NCBI RefSeq assembly: GCF_901709675.1
Contig: NC_051107.1
Span: 398,001-462,000, forward strand
Reading direction: 5' to 3'
DNA from: Syngnathus acus
Taxonomy: Eukaryota > Chordata > Actinopteri > Syngnathiformes > Syngnathidae
DNA length: 64,000 bases
The notes under the pieces are model-generated. The model made no database searches and had not been told where the DNA came from. It worked only from the letters and a program-made list of their open reading frames with translations. The stretch's first letter is position 1. Every line of letters starts with the position of its first letter. The position numbers and the translations under genes are program-made. Shown piece by piece: positions 54,113 through 64,000 of the stretch.

Positions 54113-55398
54113 CATGGCTGCAACACCTGCAGTAGAAGTTGGGAAAGGGCATGTTTACCACTTCGTTACATCACCTTTCCTTTTAATAACACTCAATAAA
54201 CGTTTTGGAAGAGAGGAGACTAATTCTCTTAGCTTCTCATGTGGAATTCTCTCCCATTCTTGCTTGATGAACCGCTTCAGTTGTTCAACAGTCCGGGGTC
54301 TTCCCTGTTGTATTTTACGCTTCATAATGCGCCACACATTTTCAATGGGAGACAAGTCTGGACTGCAAGCGGGCCAGGGGAGAACCTGGACTCTTCGAAG
54401 CCACGCTGTTGTAACACGTGCAGAATGTGGCTTGGCATTATCTTGCTGAAATAAGCAGCAGCGTCCATGAAAAAGACGTCGCTTGGATGGCAGCATATGT
54501 TGCTCCAAAGTCTCTATGTACTTTTCAGCATTTATGTTGCCTTCACAGAAATGTAAGTCACCCATGCCATGGGAACTAATGCACCCCCATACCATCACAG
54601 ATGCTGGCTTTTGAACTTTGCGTTGATAACAGTCCGGATGGTCCGCTTCCTCTTTGGTCCGGAGGACACGACGTCTAGTGTTTCCAAAAACAATTTGAAA
54701 AGTGGACTCATCAGACCACAAAACACTTTTCCATTGGGCCTCAATCCATTTTACATGAGCCTTGACCTTTACACACTCATGTCGGTTTTTAAGGCAGTGC
54801 TGTCTGAGGGATCGAAGGTCACGGTCACTCAGTCTTGGTTTCCGGCCGTGGCGCTTACGTGCAGTGATTTCACCAGATTCTCTGAACCTTTTGATGATAT
54901 TATGGACCGTAGATGTTAAAATCCCTAAATTCCTTGCAATTTTGCTTTGAGAAATGTTGTTCTTAAACTGTTCAACTATTTTGTCACGCAGTTGTGGACA
55001 AAGTGGTGAACCTCACCCCATCCTTGTGAATGACTGAGCATGTTTGGGGAGGCTCCTTTTATACCCAATCATGGTACCCACCTGTTCCCAATTAACCTGA
55101 TCACATGTGGGATGTTCCAAATAGGTGTTTGATGAGCTTTTCTCAGCTTTCTCAGTATTTTTTGCCACCTTTCCCAACTTCTACTGGACGTGTTGCAGCC
55201 ATGAAATTTTAGTTAATTATTATTTGGCAAAAAACAATTACGTTTATCAGTTTGAACATTAAATATGCTGTCTTTGTAGTCACTACAAAGTGACACTACA
55301 ATGTAGTGTATTCAATTTAATATGGGTTGAGAAGGATTTTCAAATTGTTGTACTTTGTTTTTATTTACATTTTACACAATTTCCCAACTTCAACCGAA
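54113..55398 (-). mobile_element. Tc1/mariner transposon, second family
   Basis: The left part begins TTTCATGGCTGCAACACCTG and AGTAGAAGTTGGGAAAGG. The same block in inverted form lies at about 55160-55207, and further terminal sequence runs to about 55398 (TTTCCCAACTTCAACCG). The outer left terminus is missing where the LINE fragment abuts. It contains a transposase fragment. Confidence 0.75.
54155..55000 (-). pseudogene. Tc1-type transposase, 3' two thirds
   Basis: The main open part on minus is 54155-54721: MWSDESTFQIVFGN (first catalytic Asp), ASVMVWGCISSHGMGDL, FQQDNAKPHSARVTTAWL (second Asp), WPACSPDLSPIENVWRIMK (Glu of the DD34E triad). Upstream on minus, a start-side remnant with DNA-binding-domain character reaches to about 55000 (complement of GACCGTAGATGTTAAAATCCC) but is out of frame. 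Probably inactive. Confidence 0.8.
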
Positions 55399-55403
55399 TC
55401 CGG

Positions 55404-55740
55404 TGTCACGAATCGGAGTGGAAATGGAGCTGGGCGACCAAGTGCAGCTTGGACCAGGGTTTATTGGCGGAACTCAAAATACAGACTCGGTAAACTGACA
55501 TAACTCACTAACAAAACCAACAACAGGACTGACCGAAAAAGACGTGAAACAAAAAGACAGGGTGACATTACCAAAGACAGGAACCAAAAAGACATCATGA
55601 CATTAACAATGATCCGACAGGGAGTGTAACAAGAGGCAGGTGAGAATGATCACACTAATCATGGGCACACAGGAGGGAAGGGGCGAGCACACAGACACAC
55701 GGACAGAAACTATGGACATGATCGGGAACGAGTCCTGTCA
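55404..55740 (-). mobile_element. Solo LTR related to 45354-45784
   Basis: It begins TGTCACGAATCGG and ends GAGTCCTGTCA, with flanks TCCGG and CCCGG (4 of 5). It shares GGGCGACCAAGTGCAGC and TTTATTGGCGG-type segments with the other copy. Confidence 0.65.
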
Positions 55741-55789
55741 CCCGGTTTGTAAATAAATAAATCAAAATTTGTGCTAAATTAGGTTCCAC

Positions 55790-55880
55790 ACATGGCCAAA
55801 GCAGGACTCTTCCCATGGCCAAAGCAGGACTCTTCCTATGGCCAAAGCAGGACTCTTCCCATGGCCAAAGCAGGACTCTC
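55790..55880. repeat. 22-bp minisatellite, four copies
   Basis: Four tandem copies of CATGGCCAAAGCAGGACTCTTCC with small changes. Confidence 0.9.
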
Positions 55881-56170
55881 ACATACTGGATAACATCTAC
55901 ACATCCCATTTTTCAGATTTTTGTTCTTTTTTTAAGTGGACCAAATTACTTATTTAAAAATAAAGCGTGCATATCTGATGTTGCTCACAGTAGTCCTCAG
56001 TTTGCTCAGGGAGCTTGTGTGTATGCCCAGATACATGAAAAATTAGAGGGAACATTGGTGGTGAGGTGTATGAGAAAGTGTGCCTTGAGGGCACATTTTG
56101 TCACCCTGAGTTGCAGCTTTGCTACAATGTGACCCATTTACTTTAACTTATGATATAAGGCGAGCACAGG
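55881..56170. other. V5 3' flank
   Basis: Non-coding; the part from 56062 is shared with the V relic at 23735-23868. Confidence 0.5.
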
Positions 56171-56208
56171 TGTTTTTGTACAAGCACGCCATTGGATGTG
56201 TCAGCGTG
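56171..56208 (-). promoter_or_regulatory. V5 recombination signal (23-type)
   Basis: On minus: CACGCTG (56202-56208), 22-bp spacer, ACAAAAACA (56171-56179). Confidence 0.85.
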
Positions 56209-56627
56209 GGCTTCAGGGCGCAGTAGAAGACTCCTGAGTCGTTGGGCTCCACATGATCGATATGGAGAGGAGCTTGGTCAATGTTGAGGTTTAAGCTGCA
56301 GTGAAACCTGTCGGCGTACTTTTCTGCCGTCATGCCCTGACCGATCTCAAAAGCATTCAGAACAAACTCGGGTGCTGCGTTCCCTTCTTGTTTATACCAG
56401 AAGATGTGTTTTCTGCTCCCCGGTCTGTCATAGGTGCAGTCCAGCATCACTGTTTCACCCTCAACGGCGGAGACCTCTCGTGTCGGCTGAAGCACCGGCT
56501 GGCGGCCGTTGCTTCCTGTCAGAAGGCAACAAAGGTGCTCAGACCGTTGAAAGTGGCAGGGACCTCACATGTTGACCTTACCAAGGCTCCAAGCGGCCAC
56601 CAGCACACATACAAGCGCACGACTCAT
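56209..56627 (-). CDS. TRAV: TCR V segment V5
   Basis: The leader 56582-56627 encodes MSRALVCVLVAAWSL and ends CTTG then GTAAGG. The V exon 56209-56515 follows CTGACAG. The frame is open: first cysteine in VMLDCTYDRP, FWYKQEGNAAPEFVL, RFHCSLN, then APLHIDHVEPNDSGVFYCALK. It is the most divergent member of the V1-V5 group. As a minus-strand V it lies upstream of V4, and so of units D and A. No defect is visible. Confidence 0.9.
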
Positions 56628-56695
56628 GTCTACACTCCAAGTCTGCATGAGAACTGACTTGTAGCTGAGGAGGTGGGGCCTTCACTTCCGGTTGC

Positions 56696-56705
56696 AGTGA
56701 CATCA
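56696..56705 (+). promoter_or_regulatory. TCR promoter decamer-like site upstream of V5
   Basis: AGTGACATCA on plus, 69 bp before the V5 start codon on minus; the surrounding CTTCACTTCC is also shared with the other V promoters. Confidence 0.6.
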
Positions 56706-56894
56706 CAAACTCACATTGTCATCATGTTACTCCAGCTCCTCCCACCTTTGACGTTTTTGTATGACTTTGATGATTAGAAGTTCCAGGAAAATGTATAACT
56801 TTATTTTCAACAGTCTGCATTTCAGTGTGTGTCTTGGTTGTCCACCAGGCATTGGTGTTTATGTTGGACTTTTTTTCATAGATGTGTACCATAT

Positions 56895-57269
56895 CAATGT
56901 AATCAAGATCAAGAATACTTTATTGTCCCCTTGGAGCCATTTGTTTGCAACAACAGTTAAAAGAAAAATACAACACATATTTGCATTTATAAAATAAATG
57001 GCATTAGGAACCATGGAGATCTTGAATCTTTTGGTTCTACACCGTGGGACAGTGAACCGGCGCCCCGATGGGAGCAAAGAAAACTCCTGCCACAGAGGAT
57101 GGGAGGGGTCAGCTGTAATAACCTGAGCTTTCTGGAGACATCTGACTTTGAACACCTCGTTAAGGTCATTAAGTGAGCCTTTAGTAATTTTATGGCACAC
57201 TTTAACAATGTCCGTTAAGCCCAGGGCCTTCAGACTCGGAATTGATGGCCTATAACAGATAGAGTAGAA
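56895..57269 (-). repeat. LINE 3'-end fragment (L2/CR1-like)
   Basis: On minus it encodes NEVFKVRCLQKAQVI, SHPLWQEFSLLPSGRRF and CRTKRFKISMVPNAI and ends in AATAAAGTATTCTTGATC. Same family as 21851-22194. Confidence 0.7.
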
Positions 57270-57690
57270 CAGGGGTGTCCAAACTTTTTGCAAGGAGGGC
57301 CAGATTTAATAAAGTGAAGGGGCCCGGGGGCCAAGAGTTTTTTTAACTACAAAAATTTAATGCAAATACACACTTATAAAAAAAAATGTCATTGTCACAA
57401 TTGTCTTTATTTTTCAAATGACAAAATAACCAAATATAAGCCACTCAGGCAGACAACGCTAAAAACAAATTCTGCCTTTCATTCATATCTGAAGAGTCAG
57501 ATAACATTGAACAAACTGTATGAAATACCTTAAATTTACATGAGTTTAAAATAATTTTTGCCTCATGAACATACAAAAATCAGCTTGGAGCTGCTTCACT
57601 TTATCAGGTAGTCACTCTCTGTTAGCTTGTCGTATGTGTTAGCATGTTTAGTCTGATAGTGTCTCTTTAGGTTGAACTCCTTAAAAAAGG
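57270..57690 (-). mobile_element. Truncated hAT of the 'GGTGTCCAAAC' family
   Basis: It starts CAGGGGTGTCCAAAC, matches 2782-3440 with a large deletion near 57572, and stops in the transposase region (GTCTCTTTAGGTTGAA). Confidence 0.75.
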
Positions 57691-58668
57691 TGAAGGAATG
57701 GGGTCGAAATACAAAAAGTCCTGCCTAGCTACAAAAACAGATATGCTCAAACCTCATTGAATAAAGTACATAAGCAGACAAGTATATTCACATTTTAAAT
57801 CAATAAAAGAAACATTTTAAGCATATAATTATACCTACACACCAAATCAATAAAGAAGACATAACTAGACATTTTTGATAGGTGGTAATGACAAAGGTTT
57901 TTATAACTTTATGATCTGATATATGTATATTTCTGAGCACTTTGAAATAACAAATGTTTTTGATATATTGCCTAAATAGCTTAATGACCCTTAAGGAACT
58001 GTGTAATGCATGCCTGATGTTTTTTCTAAATCATGGACACGGCCAGGGTCGTCTAGAATGTTCAGTACTTGATTATATCTTGTGTTTTGATTAAACGTCA
58101 TATGTTGCCTAATGCTAGACGCCAGCTTTTCGATTACTACTGAACGTTCTGCACGGAGGGAAATATTTTGCCTAACAAAGAAAAGATATGGTTGGAAGCA
58201 TGATTAAACTAAGAATATAATGACGTAAGCAAAGACATGATGAATGGATGAGGTGCGACAGTGAATGTGCAAGAATGGAGCAGAATGTTTACAGGAAGGT
58301 CACTTGGAGATAAAACCAGCAGGTGCCAGAGGGAGACAGCCAAGAACTCGGCCATAGATGATCGCCAAGGCCGAAAGACGGGATGGAAGACAACAGCCCC
58401 CACACACACCGAATCGCCCATAATCAGCACCCACTCCCATGGAATCAAAATCTCCTGCGAACTTGCCACACCCCCTGACTCATCACCCATCAAACTCGGC
58501 CCACACTGGCATGGGCAACTGAATATAAGCTGACCAAAGAACCTTGAACGTTGTCTTTTCTGAATGGAGACTTTCTGTTCTTGAAAGGCCCAGCGCTGTA
58601 TTGTACTTTCCTGAAAACAGAGCTTTCTTAACAAGAATTGTGATTGAACTCAACCAACCTGTGTAAGT
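57691..58668. repeat. Candidate LTR or LTR-like repeat
   Basis: Starts TGAAGGAATGG and ends TCTGCTTCA. The first half is the inverted copy of about 1610-2140. The second half has promoter-like GAATATAAGC near 58520 and a pyrimidine-rich end, as in retroviral-type LTRs. No target duplication was found. The long open stretches within are not convincing genes. Confidence 0.4.
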
Positions 58669-58679
58669 CTAATTTCTGC

Positions 58680-58755
58680 TTCAGTGTCTGACTTCATTAA
58701 TGTGTCTGACTTCATAAATGTGTCTGACTTCATAAATGTGTCTGACTTCATAAGA
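58680..58755. repeat. 18-bp minisatellite
   Basis: Four copies of TGTCTGACTTCATAAATG with small changes. Confidence 0.9.
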
Positions 58756-59065
58756 CCAAGCCGGGTTGTTATGATGCGTCTAGTGCAGGGGTGGGCAAAC
58801 TTTTTGACTCGCGGGCCGAACTGGGTTCTAAATTTGGACCGGAGGGCCGAACCAGGAGCAGATGGACGTAGTGTTTGTGTGAAGTAATATAAGCGACCTG
58901 TAAAGGTCATTGCATAAAAGATTTTGGCCTTTAGTAGGTAGTAAAGCATGGATATTCCAAACAAGTTTTTTGAAAACAAATGCATTTATTAACAGCATTA
59001 AAAAAAAAATCACTAAAAAACTGCTATCAGTGATTCTCATAAAATACGACACTATTATTATGAAC

Positions 59066-61438
59066 TAGAATTGCAATTCCTGAAGAAATTGCGTGTGAAG
59101 GTGAAGAAGAATGATGTTGAAACAAGTTGAATCGGTTGAAAAATGTAGAAATAAGAAGGGAAAAAGGAAATTTAGGAAAATTGGGTGTGAATTTCAAAAT
59201 TGAAAATGTGAAATGTTTGGTAAGTGGGAAGTTGTGGAATAGGTAGGAAAATGATGAACAGTTGAAAGTTGGAATGGGTTGAATCGGTTGAAAAATGTAG
59301 AAATGAGAAGGGAAAAAGGAATTGGGTGTGAATTTCAAAATAAAAGATGTGAAGTTTTTGGTAAGTTGTGGAATAGGTAGAAAGATAATGAACAGTTGAA
59401 AGTTGGAATGGGTTGAATCGGTTGAAAAATGTAGAAATGAGAAGGGAAAAAGGAATTGGGTGTGAATTTCAAAATAAAAGATGTGAAGTTTTTGGGAAGT
59501 TGTGGAATAGGTAGAAAAATGATGAACAGTTGAAATTTGGAATGGGTTGAATCGGTTGAAAAATGTAGAAATGAGAAGGGAAAAAGGAATTGGGTGTGAA
59601 TTTCAAAATAAAAGATGTGAAGTTTTTGGTAAGTTGTGGAATAGGTAGAAAGATAATGAACAGTTGAAAGTTGGAATGGGTTGAATCGGTTGAAAAATGT
59701 AGAAATGAGAAGGGAAAAAGGAATTGGGTGTGAATTTCAAAATAAAAGATGTGAAGTTTTTGGGAAGTTGTGGAATAGGTAGAAAAATGATGAACAGTTG
59801 AAAGTTGGAATGGGTTGAATCGGTTGAAAAATGTAGAAATGAGAAGGGAAAAAGGAATTGGGTGTGAATTTCAAAATAAAAGATGTGAAGTTTTTGGGAA
59901 GTTGTGGAATAGGTAGAAAGATAATGAACAGTTGAAAGTTGGAATGGGTTGAATCGGTTGAAAAATGTAGAAATGAGAAGGGAAAAAGGAATTGGGTGTG
60001 AATTTCAAAATAAAAGATGTGAAGTTTTTGGGAAGTTGTGGAATAGGTAGAAAAATGATGAACAGTTGAAAGTTGGAATGGGTTGAATCGGTTGAAAAAT
60101 GTAGAAATGAGAAGGGAAAAAGGAATTGGGTGTGAATTTCAAAATAAAAGATGTGAAGTTTTTGGGAAGTTGTGGAATAGGTAGAAAGATAATGAACAGT
60201 TGAAAGTTGGAATGGGTTGAATCGGTTGAAAAATGTAGAAATGAGAAGGGAAAAAGGAATTGGGTGTGAATTTCAAAATAAAAGATGTGAAGTTTTTGGG
60301 AAGTTGTGGAATAGGTAGAAAAATGATGAACAGTTGAAAGTTGGAATGGGTTGAATCGGTTGAAAAATGTAGAAATGAGAAGGGAAAAAGGAATTGGGTG
60401 TGAATTTCAAAATAAAAGATGTGAAGTTTTTGGGAAGTTGTGGAATAGGTAGAAAGATAATGAACAGTTGAAAGTTGGAATGGGTTGAATCGGTTGAAAA
60501 ATGTAGAAATGAGAAGGGAAAAAGGAATTGGGTGTGAATTTCAAAATAAAAGATGTGAAGTTTTTGGGAAGTTGTGGAATAGGTAGAAAAATGATGAACA
60601 GTTGAAAGTTGGAATGGGTTGAATCGGTTGAAAAATGTAGAAATGAGAAGGGAAAAAGGAATTGGGTGTGAATTTCAAAATAAAAGATGTGAAGTTTTTG
60701 GGAAGTTGTGGAATAGGTAGAAAGATAATGAACAGTTGAAAGTTGGAATGGGTTGAATCGGTTGAAAAATGTAGAAATGAGAAGGGAAAAAGGAATTGGG
60801 TGTGAATTTCAAAATAAAAGATGTGAAGTTTTTGGGAAGTTGTGGAATAGGTAGAAAAATGATGAACAGTTGAAAGTTGGAATGGGTTGAATCGGTTGAA
60901 AAATGTAGAAATGAGAAGGGAAAAAGGAATTGGGTGTGAATTTCAAAATAAAAGATGTGAAGTTTTTGGGAAGTTGTGGAATAGGTAGAAAGATAATGAA
61001 CAGTTGAAAGTTGGAATGGGTTGAATCAGTTGAAAAATGTAGAAATGAGAAGGGAAAAAGGAATTAAAAAAGGAAATAAAAGATGAAAACGTGAAAATTT
61101 TGAATTTGGCAAGTTTGGGAATGTCCCCAATGTGATTTGAATGTGTTGAATGATGTGAATTTCAAACTGGAACAACGTAAATGTGAAATGTTGAATCTGC
61201 CATTAAGAATGAATGGGGAAAAAATTGCCGGAAATTTGTGAATTTTGTGAAAACGGAAAATTTTTGGAAGGAAAAAAATGTAAGCACCCATGTCATGAAT
61301 ATTTGGAATAAGTGAAAAGTGGAACGGAGTGAATCGGTTGAAGTATGTGGAAGTAGTTAATGGACAAAAAAGTGAGCGGAAGATGTAGAATAATAATAAA
61401 GGACAGGAATAACAATAGTGTGAAGGTTTCACCTTCAC
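59066..61438. mobile_element. Insertion with a terminal hairpin, candidate Helitron-like carrier
   Basis: It enters the hAT between ATGAA and TAAT of the uninterrupted sequence (ATGAATAATAG). The left end reads CTAGAATTGCAATTCCTGAAG. The right end is a perfect hairpin GTGTGAAGGT-TTC-ACCTTCACAC followed by TAA. A 3' hairpin with CTAA and insertion at an AT site without duplication are Helitron traits, but the 5' TC start is not clear. The interior is mostly tandem repeat. Confidence 0.4.
59130..61075. repeat. 134-bp tandem array with 268-bp higher-order period
   Basis: About 14 copies of a 134-bp unit, spaced by exactly 134 bp wherever I counted (GAATCGG at 59281, 59415, 59549, 59683, 59817). 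The copies alternate between AGAAAGATAATGAAC and AGAAAAATGATGAAC, giving a two-unit higher-order repeat. The first copy (59126) is longer and more divergent, and the last copy is cut at about 61065. Confidence 0.95.
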
Positions 61439-62463
61439 ACTAATAACAGTCTCCATCACTTCAGTGCCTGCAGGTCAGATTAATGAAAACATTTTATCTT
61501 ATGAGATCACATCAAACAGCAAACATTCTGACCAAATATATCATCTTGAAGAATCGGTGAAAGCATACATCCAAATAAAGTAATCAAAACGGCAACACGG
61601 TGAGGGGTATCTGAACATCAGAGCAGAGTTTTAACTCACAAACACCTGGTAACAGAGGTGAGGAAACGGGAAACACTTCCTTAAAGTAAGCCTTAAGAAC
61701 TTTACAGGTTAAGATTAGTCGCAAACAGGTGGTGCATCAATGTCCTTGAGCATCCTGCATTGTTTGAAAATGAGAATGGTCGCTAGTTTCAATCCCTGCT
61801 ATGTGTACAAATCATATTCAAAATGCATTTTTTTACAACAAACTTGAGAGCCTCCCCTTCATTTTCAGTGGGAACAGTGTTGTTGGTCTCCCTTTTTTGC
61901 TAGTGCATCATAGTCTGGAGTAAAATCTGTTGTGGCAATTCTTAGGAGAGATCCGTTTACCTCGATCTGTGACGGGTTGATGTGGCTGAACGTCACGTCG
62001 CGTACGTCGAGCCAAATTGGCCACTCTTTTAACATTCGGCACTCACTTCTTTTCTTCGGGCCACTCATTTTAATGGAAGGATTCCAGGGGAAGGTTTGTG
62101 GGTGGCTTTAGCGTAAAACTGTATCTGAAAGCTCAGCGAGCGAATTACAAGAATGCTGTCGTCACAGCCCACGCTGTAAATTCGGGACTGATACAAATAG
62201 AGCGCGAGTGCGCCATGTCCGTACTACTGAGTACGTACGTACACGCACTTGTGAGTGTGCACCGAGCTTTCTGACACGGCTTCCGGTAGTAAATGCGCAG
62301 GCGAGCGGTTCCCCATCTACTGGGGAAACGCAGTCATTGCAGGCAAAATGACAAAAAAAAAAGTTTAATAATACAATTAATTCAGGGTTGGTGGGCCGGA
62401 TTAAACGGTCCCGTGGGCCGGATGTGGCCCGCGGGCCGTAGTTTGCCCACCCCTGGTCTAGTG

Positions 62464-62639
62464 TGTTGGTGGAGTGCCCAGTGCATGTCACATCTCACTG
62501 TCAACCCTCACCGCTGGCTAGCAGTATGCGAACGGGAGAGCCGAGTGCGTAAGTCTCTCCCTGCCAGTACATAGCCTCTCTAACAGCAAGCCCTATGTAG
62601 TGCCTCCACGCGGCGACACATGGTAACTGGGTACAACAC
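62464..62639. other. Short unassigned stretch
   Basis: No recognisable gene or repeat boundary. Confidence 0.3.
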
Positions 62640-63022
62640 GGACCCAGGCTAAACTACAAGGAACTCGGAGGAGGTTTGGCCCCTAGACGTGCGGCACGCA
62701 GGCCCACCGGTGTGTGGACACGCCCTGGTGCCCACGAACCAGCCCCCAACTATGGGTTAAATAGTACCACTGCCCAGTGGGCTCCTCGGGAGAGGAATGG
62801 GCTAAAGGAGTCAACCCCTACAGAAAATCAATTTCCCCTTGGGTTGGTGTCAGGAAGGGCATCCGGCTGTAAAACGTTTTGCTCCAAAAATTTTCTCAGT
62901 ATAGGACTCTCAACCACGAGATGGCCATGGACCGTCCCCGGTGGAAGAAAGCCATATTGAGAATCCAGTCCAACCCAGCAGCGCCTGGAAAGCGGACTTC
63001 AAACCGATGATGATGATGATGA
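62640..63022 (+). repeat. LINE 3' end with (GAT)n tail
   Basis: The segment GGTGTCAGGAAGGGCATCCGG and the later CCAGCAGCGCCTGGAAAGCGGAC, ending in GATGATGATGATGATGATG (63007-63022), match the usual form of a dispersed teleost LINE 3' region. No intact coding remains. Confidence 0.55.
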
Positions 63023-63139
63023 TGTCTTAGCATTTTCCTAAATCTGAAGAAATCAAACGAGCACGCAGTGAGTAAATTGGATAACAGGTGATTGGCAATG
63101 GCTTTTGCCGTGAGGCGCAGATAGCGCGCTCCCTAAATT

Positions 63140-63495
63140 GTGGACAAAATCCAACAAAGGCAACCGTCTCTTTAGAAATTAGACAAACACAATTACCTTG
63201 ATTTTCAGTGAACAATATGAAGAAGCATTGTAATTCCCATTTCTCTTGAAAGCGACGGCCTTCAACGTCAACTTTCCTCATTTTCTTTGCAGTCGCCATG
63301 GCAGAAATGAGTAGAGCGGTGTGGTGCAGCCATGTTTAAGTAATAGGAGGAATTACAGTTTCAAGTTTCATGATTTTTTTTATCCAGTTTGACAGTGCAG
63401 GCGGGTCATAAATAATACATTATAAGACCGAAGCTGCGGGCCGTATGAAATCTGACCAGGGCCGGAATTGGCCCGCGGACCGGACTTTGGACAGT
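63140..63495 (-). mobile_element. Truncated hAT of the 'GGTGTCCAAAC' family
   Basis: It matches 3460-3775, with the transposase start MATAKKMRKVDVEGRRF on minus (63299 down), and ends GACTTTGGACAGTTG. It abuts a J-segment RSS relic. Confidence 0.75.
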
Positions 63496-63497
63496 TG

Positions 63498-63670
63498 CGC
63501 TACAAGAACCTTGTGAGAAGCTTGGACAAGAACCTGATAAGAACTTCACATGGGCATCATTACACTGCCTTCATACACACTTTGTCCGATTTGTGATATT
63601 TCTTTTCAAGTTAAAGTTTGAATTTCTACAAATATATATTTTAAACACGCAAACGGTGTCAAAGCATTGA
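63498..63670 (-). pseudogene. Relic of a further J cluster (RSS nonamer and flank)
   Basis: The sequence is the inverted copy of 47790-47965 in unit C. It includes the nonamer complement ACAAGAACC, the AAGCTTGGACAAGAACCTGAT block and AAACGGTGTCAAAG. The J coding part and the rest of the unit are gone, cut by the hAT on one side and a MITE at 63673 on the other. Confidence 0.65.
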
Positions 63671-63672
63671 TT

Positions 63673-63830
63673 ACCGTATTTTCCGGACTATAAGACGCAC
63701 TGGACTATAAGGCACACCTTCAATAAATGGCCCATTTTAAAACTTTGTCCATATATAAGGCACACCGGACTATAAGGCGCACCATTAATGCATTAATTTT
63801 CTGAGACAGTCCTGTATAGGGACCGACCAT
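63673..63830. repeat. MITE fragment 'ACCGTATTTTCCGGACTATAAGG'
   Basis: It begins ACCGTATTTTCCGGAC and contains three copies of GGACTATAAGGC(G/A)CACC. It is interrupted at about 63797 by a piece of the Tc1 terminus (TTTTCTGAGACAGTCCTGTA) of the family at 42026-43570. Confidence 0.7.
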
Positions 63831-64000
63831 TCACACCGACATTCCACGAACCATTACCATTGTGAATGAACCTGTAAACATGTAACTATATCCTTTACTA
63901 TATCCTTTGCAGATAGGTTGATATTGCAAATGAGAATCTGTTGTCAATTGCACTACCAGAAAAGTTAAAGATTAAAATAATAACAAATTAACAATTTTAT
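63831..64000. other. No recognisable feature
   Basis: AT-rich end of the window with a CTATATCCTTT repeat. Nothing I can support. Confidence 0.3.

Larger units (their letters stand above)
58786..62455 (-). mobile_element. hAT of the 'GTGGGCAAAC' family carrying a satellite-bearing insertion
   Basis: The termini are CAGGGGTGGGCAAAC and GTTTGCCCACCCCTG, with the perfect 8-bp duplication GTCTAGTG (58778-58785 and 62456-62463). The hAT body is split at about 59066 and 61440 by an element that contains a 2-kb tandem array. The minus strand keeps MSGPKKRSECRML and DALAKKGDQQ transposase pieces at 61865-62068. Confidence 0.9.

Noticed and set aside
58209-58634. A 141-codon open stretch on minus in the LTR candidate
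   Set aside because: No recognisable domain, composition like noncoding DNA, and it lies in a repeat.

Overview
This window is nuclear DNA of a ray-finned (teleost-type) fish. It holds a small, heavily rearranged T-cell receptor locus of the alpha/delta type, embedded in layers of transposable elements. I see no prokaryotic genes and no ordinary multi-exon housekeeping gene. The fish assignment rests on the TCR exon structure together with many short hAT elements, Tc1-like transposons, L2-like and RTE-like LINEs and tRNA-derived SINEs. The species cannot be read from the sequence.

TCR content. There are seven V segments: V0 (20.2 kb, +), V1-V3 (25.1, 27.1 and 29.1 kb, +, a tandem array with a 2-kb unit), a pseudogene psiV6 (39.1-39.5 kb, -), V4 (52.5-52.9 kb, -) and V5 (56.2-56.6 kb, -). 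There are four J-C units. Unit A (-) has three J at 19.1-20.0 kb and C at 18.0-18.5 kb. Unit B (+) has three J at 39.7-40.7 kb and C at 43.8-44.3 kb. Unit C (+) has four J, one degenerate, at 47.3-48.5 kb and C at 48.8-49.3 kb. Unit D (-) has two J at 37.5-37.9 kb and a broken C at 35.3-35.8 kb. V segments carry 22/23-type recombination signals (RSS) and J segments carry exact 12-bp RSS, so the 12/23 rule is met. The constant genes have three coding exons: a 67-codon Ig exon, a 14-codon connecting-peptide exon with a cysteine, and a transmembrane exon with the basic residues typical of TCR alpha/delta chains. The tail resembles TRAC; TRDC is not formally excluded, and I found no D segment.

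Architecture. Units A and B are inverted copies of each other (about 17.6-21.85 kb against 38.24-44.7 kb). Units D and C with their V-side flank are another inverted pair (about 31.4-38.0 kb against 47.8-52.3 kb). The result is two antiparallel receptor loci threaded through each other. Plus-strand V0-V3 lie upstream of plus-strand units B and C. Minus-strand V5 and V4 lie upstream of minus-strand units D and A. Each set can join by ordinary deletion, and such a deletion on one strand removes part of the other set. Unit D is dead, so the minus set depends on unit A.

Mobile layer. 0.3-1.6 kb: a P-element-like element with THAP coding. 2.8-9.5 kb: hAT elements including a decayed DUF4371-type transposase. 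9.6-15.1 kb: a second decayed hAT (ZBED/SCAND3-like), itself interrupted. 15.3-17.3 kb: an L2-like LINE carrying a hAT insertion. 21.8-24.8 kb: LINE fragments and a probable solo LTR. 29.7-31.4 kb: fused hAT and LINE pieces plus large microsatellites. 32.0-33.5 kb: a GTF2IRD2-like hAT. 35.9-37.3 kb: a solo LTR with a nested hAT. 40.9-43.6 kb: a hAT and a Tc1 inserted inside unit B. 53.5-55.7 kb: RTE, Tc1 and LTR pieces. 57.3-62.5 kb: hAT, an LTR candidate and a 2-kb satellite with 134/268-bp periodicity. 62.6-64.0 kb: a LINE tail, a hAT and a relic of a further J cluster.
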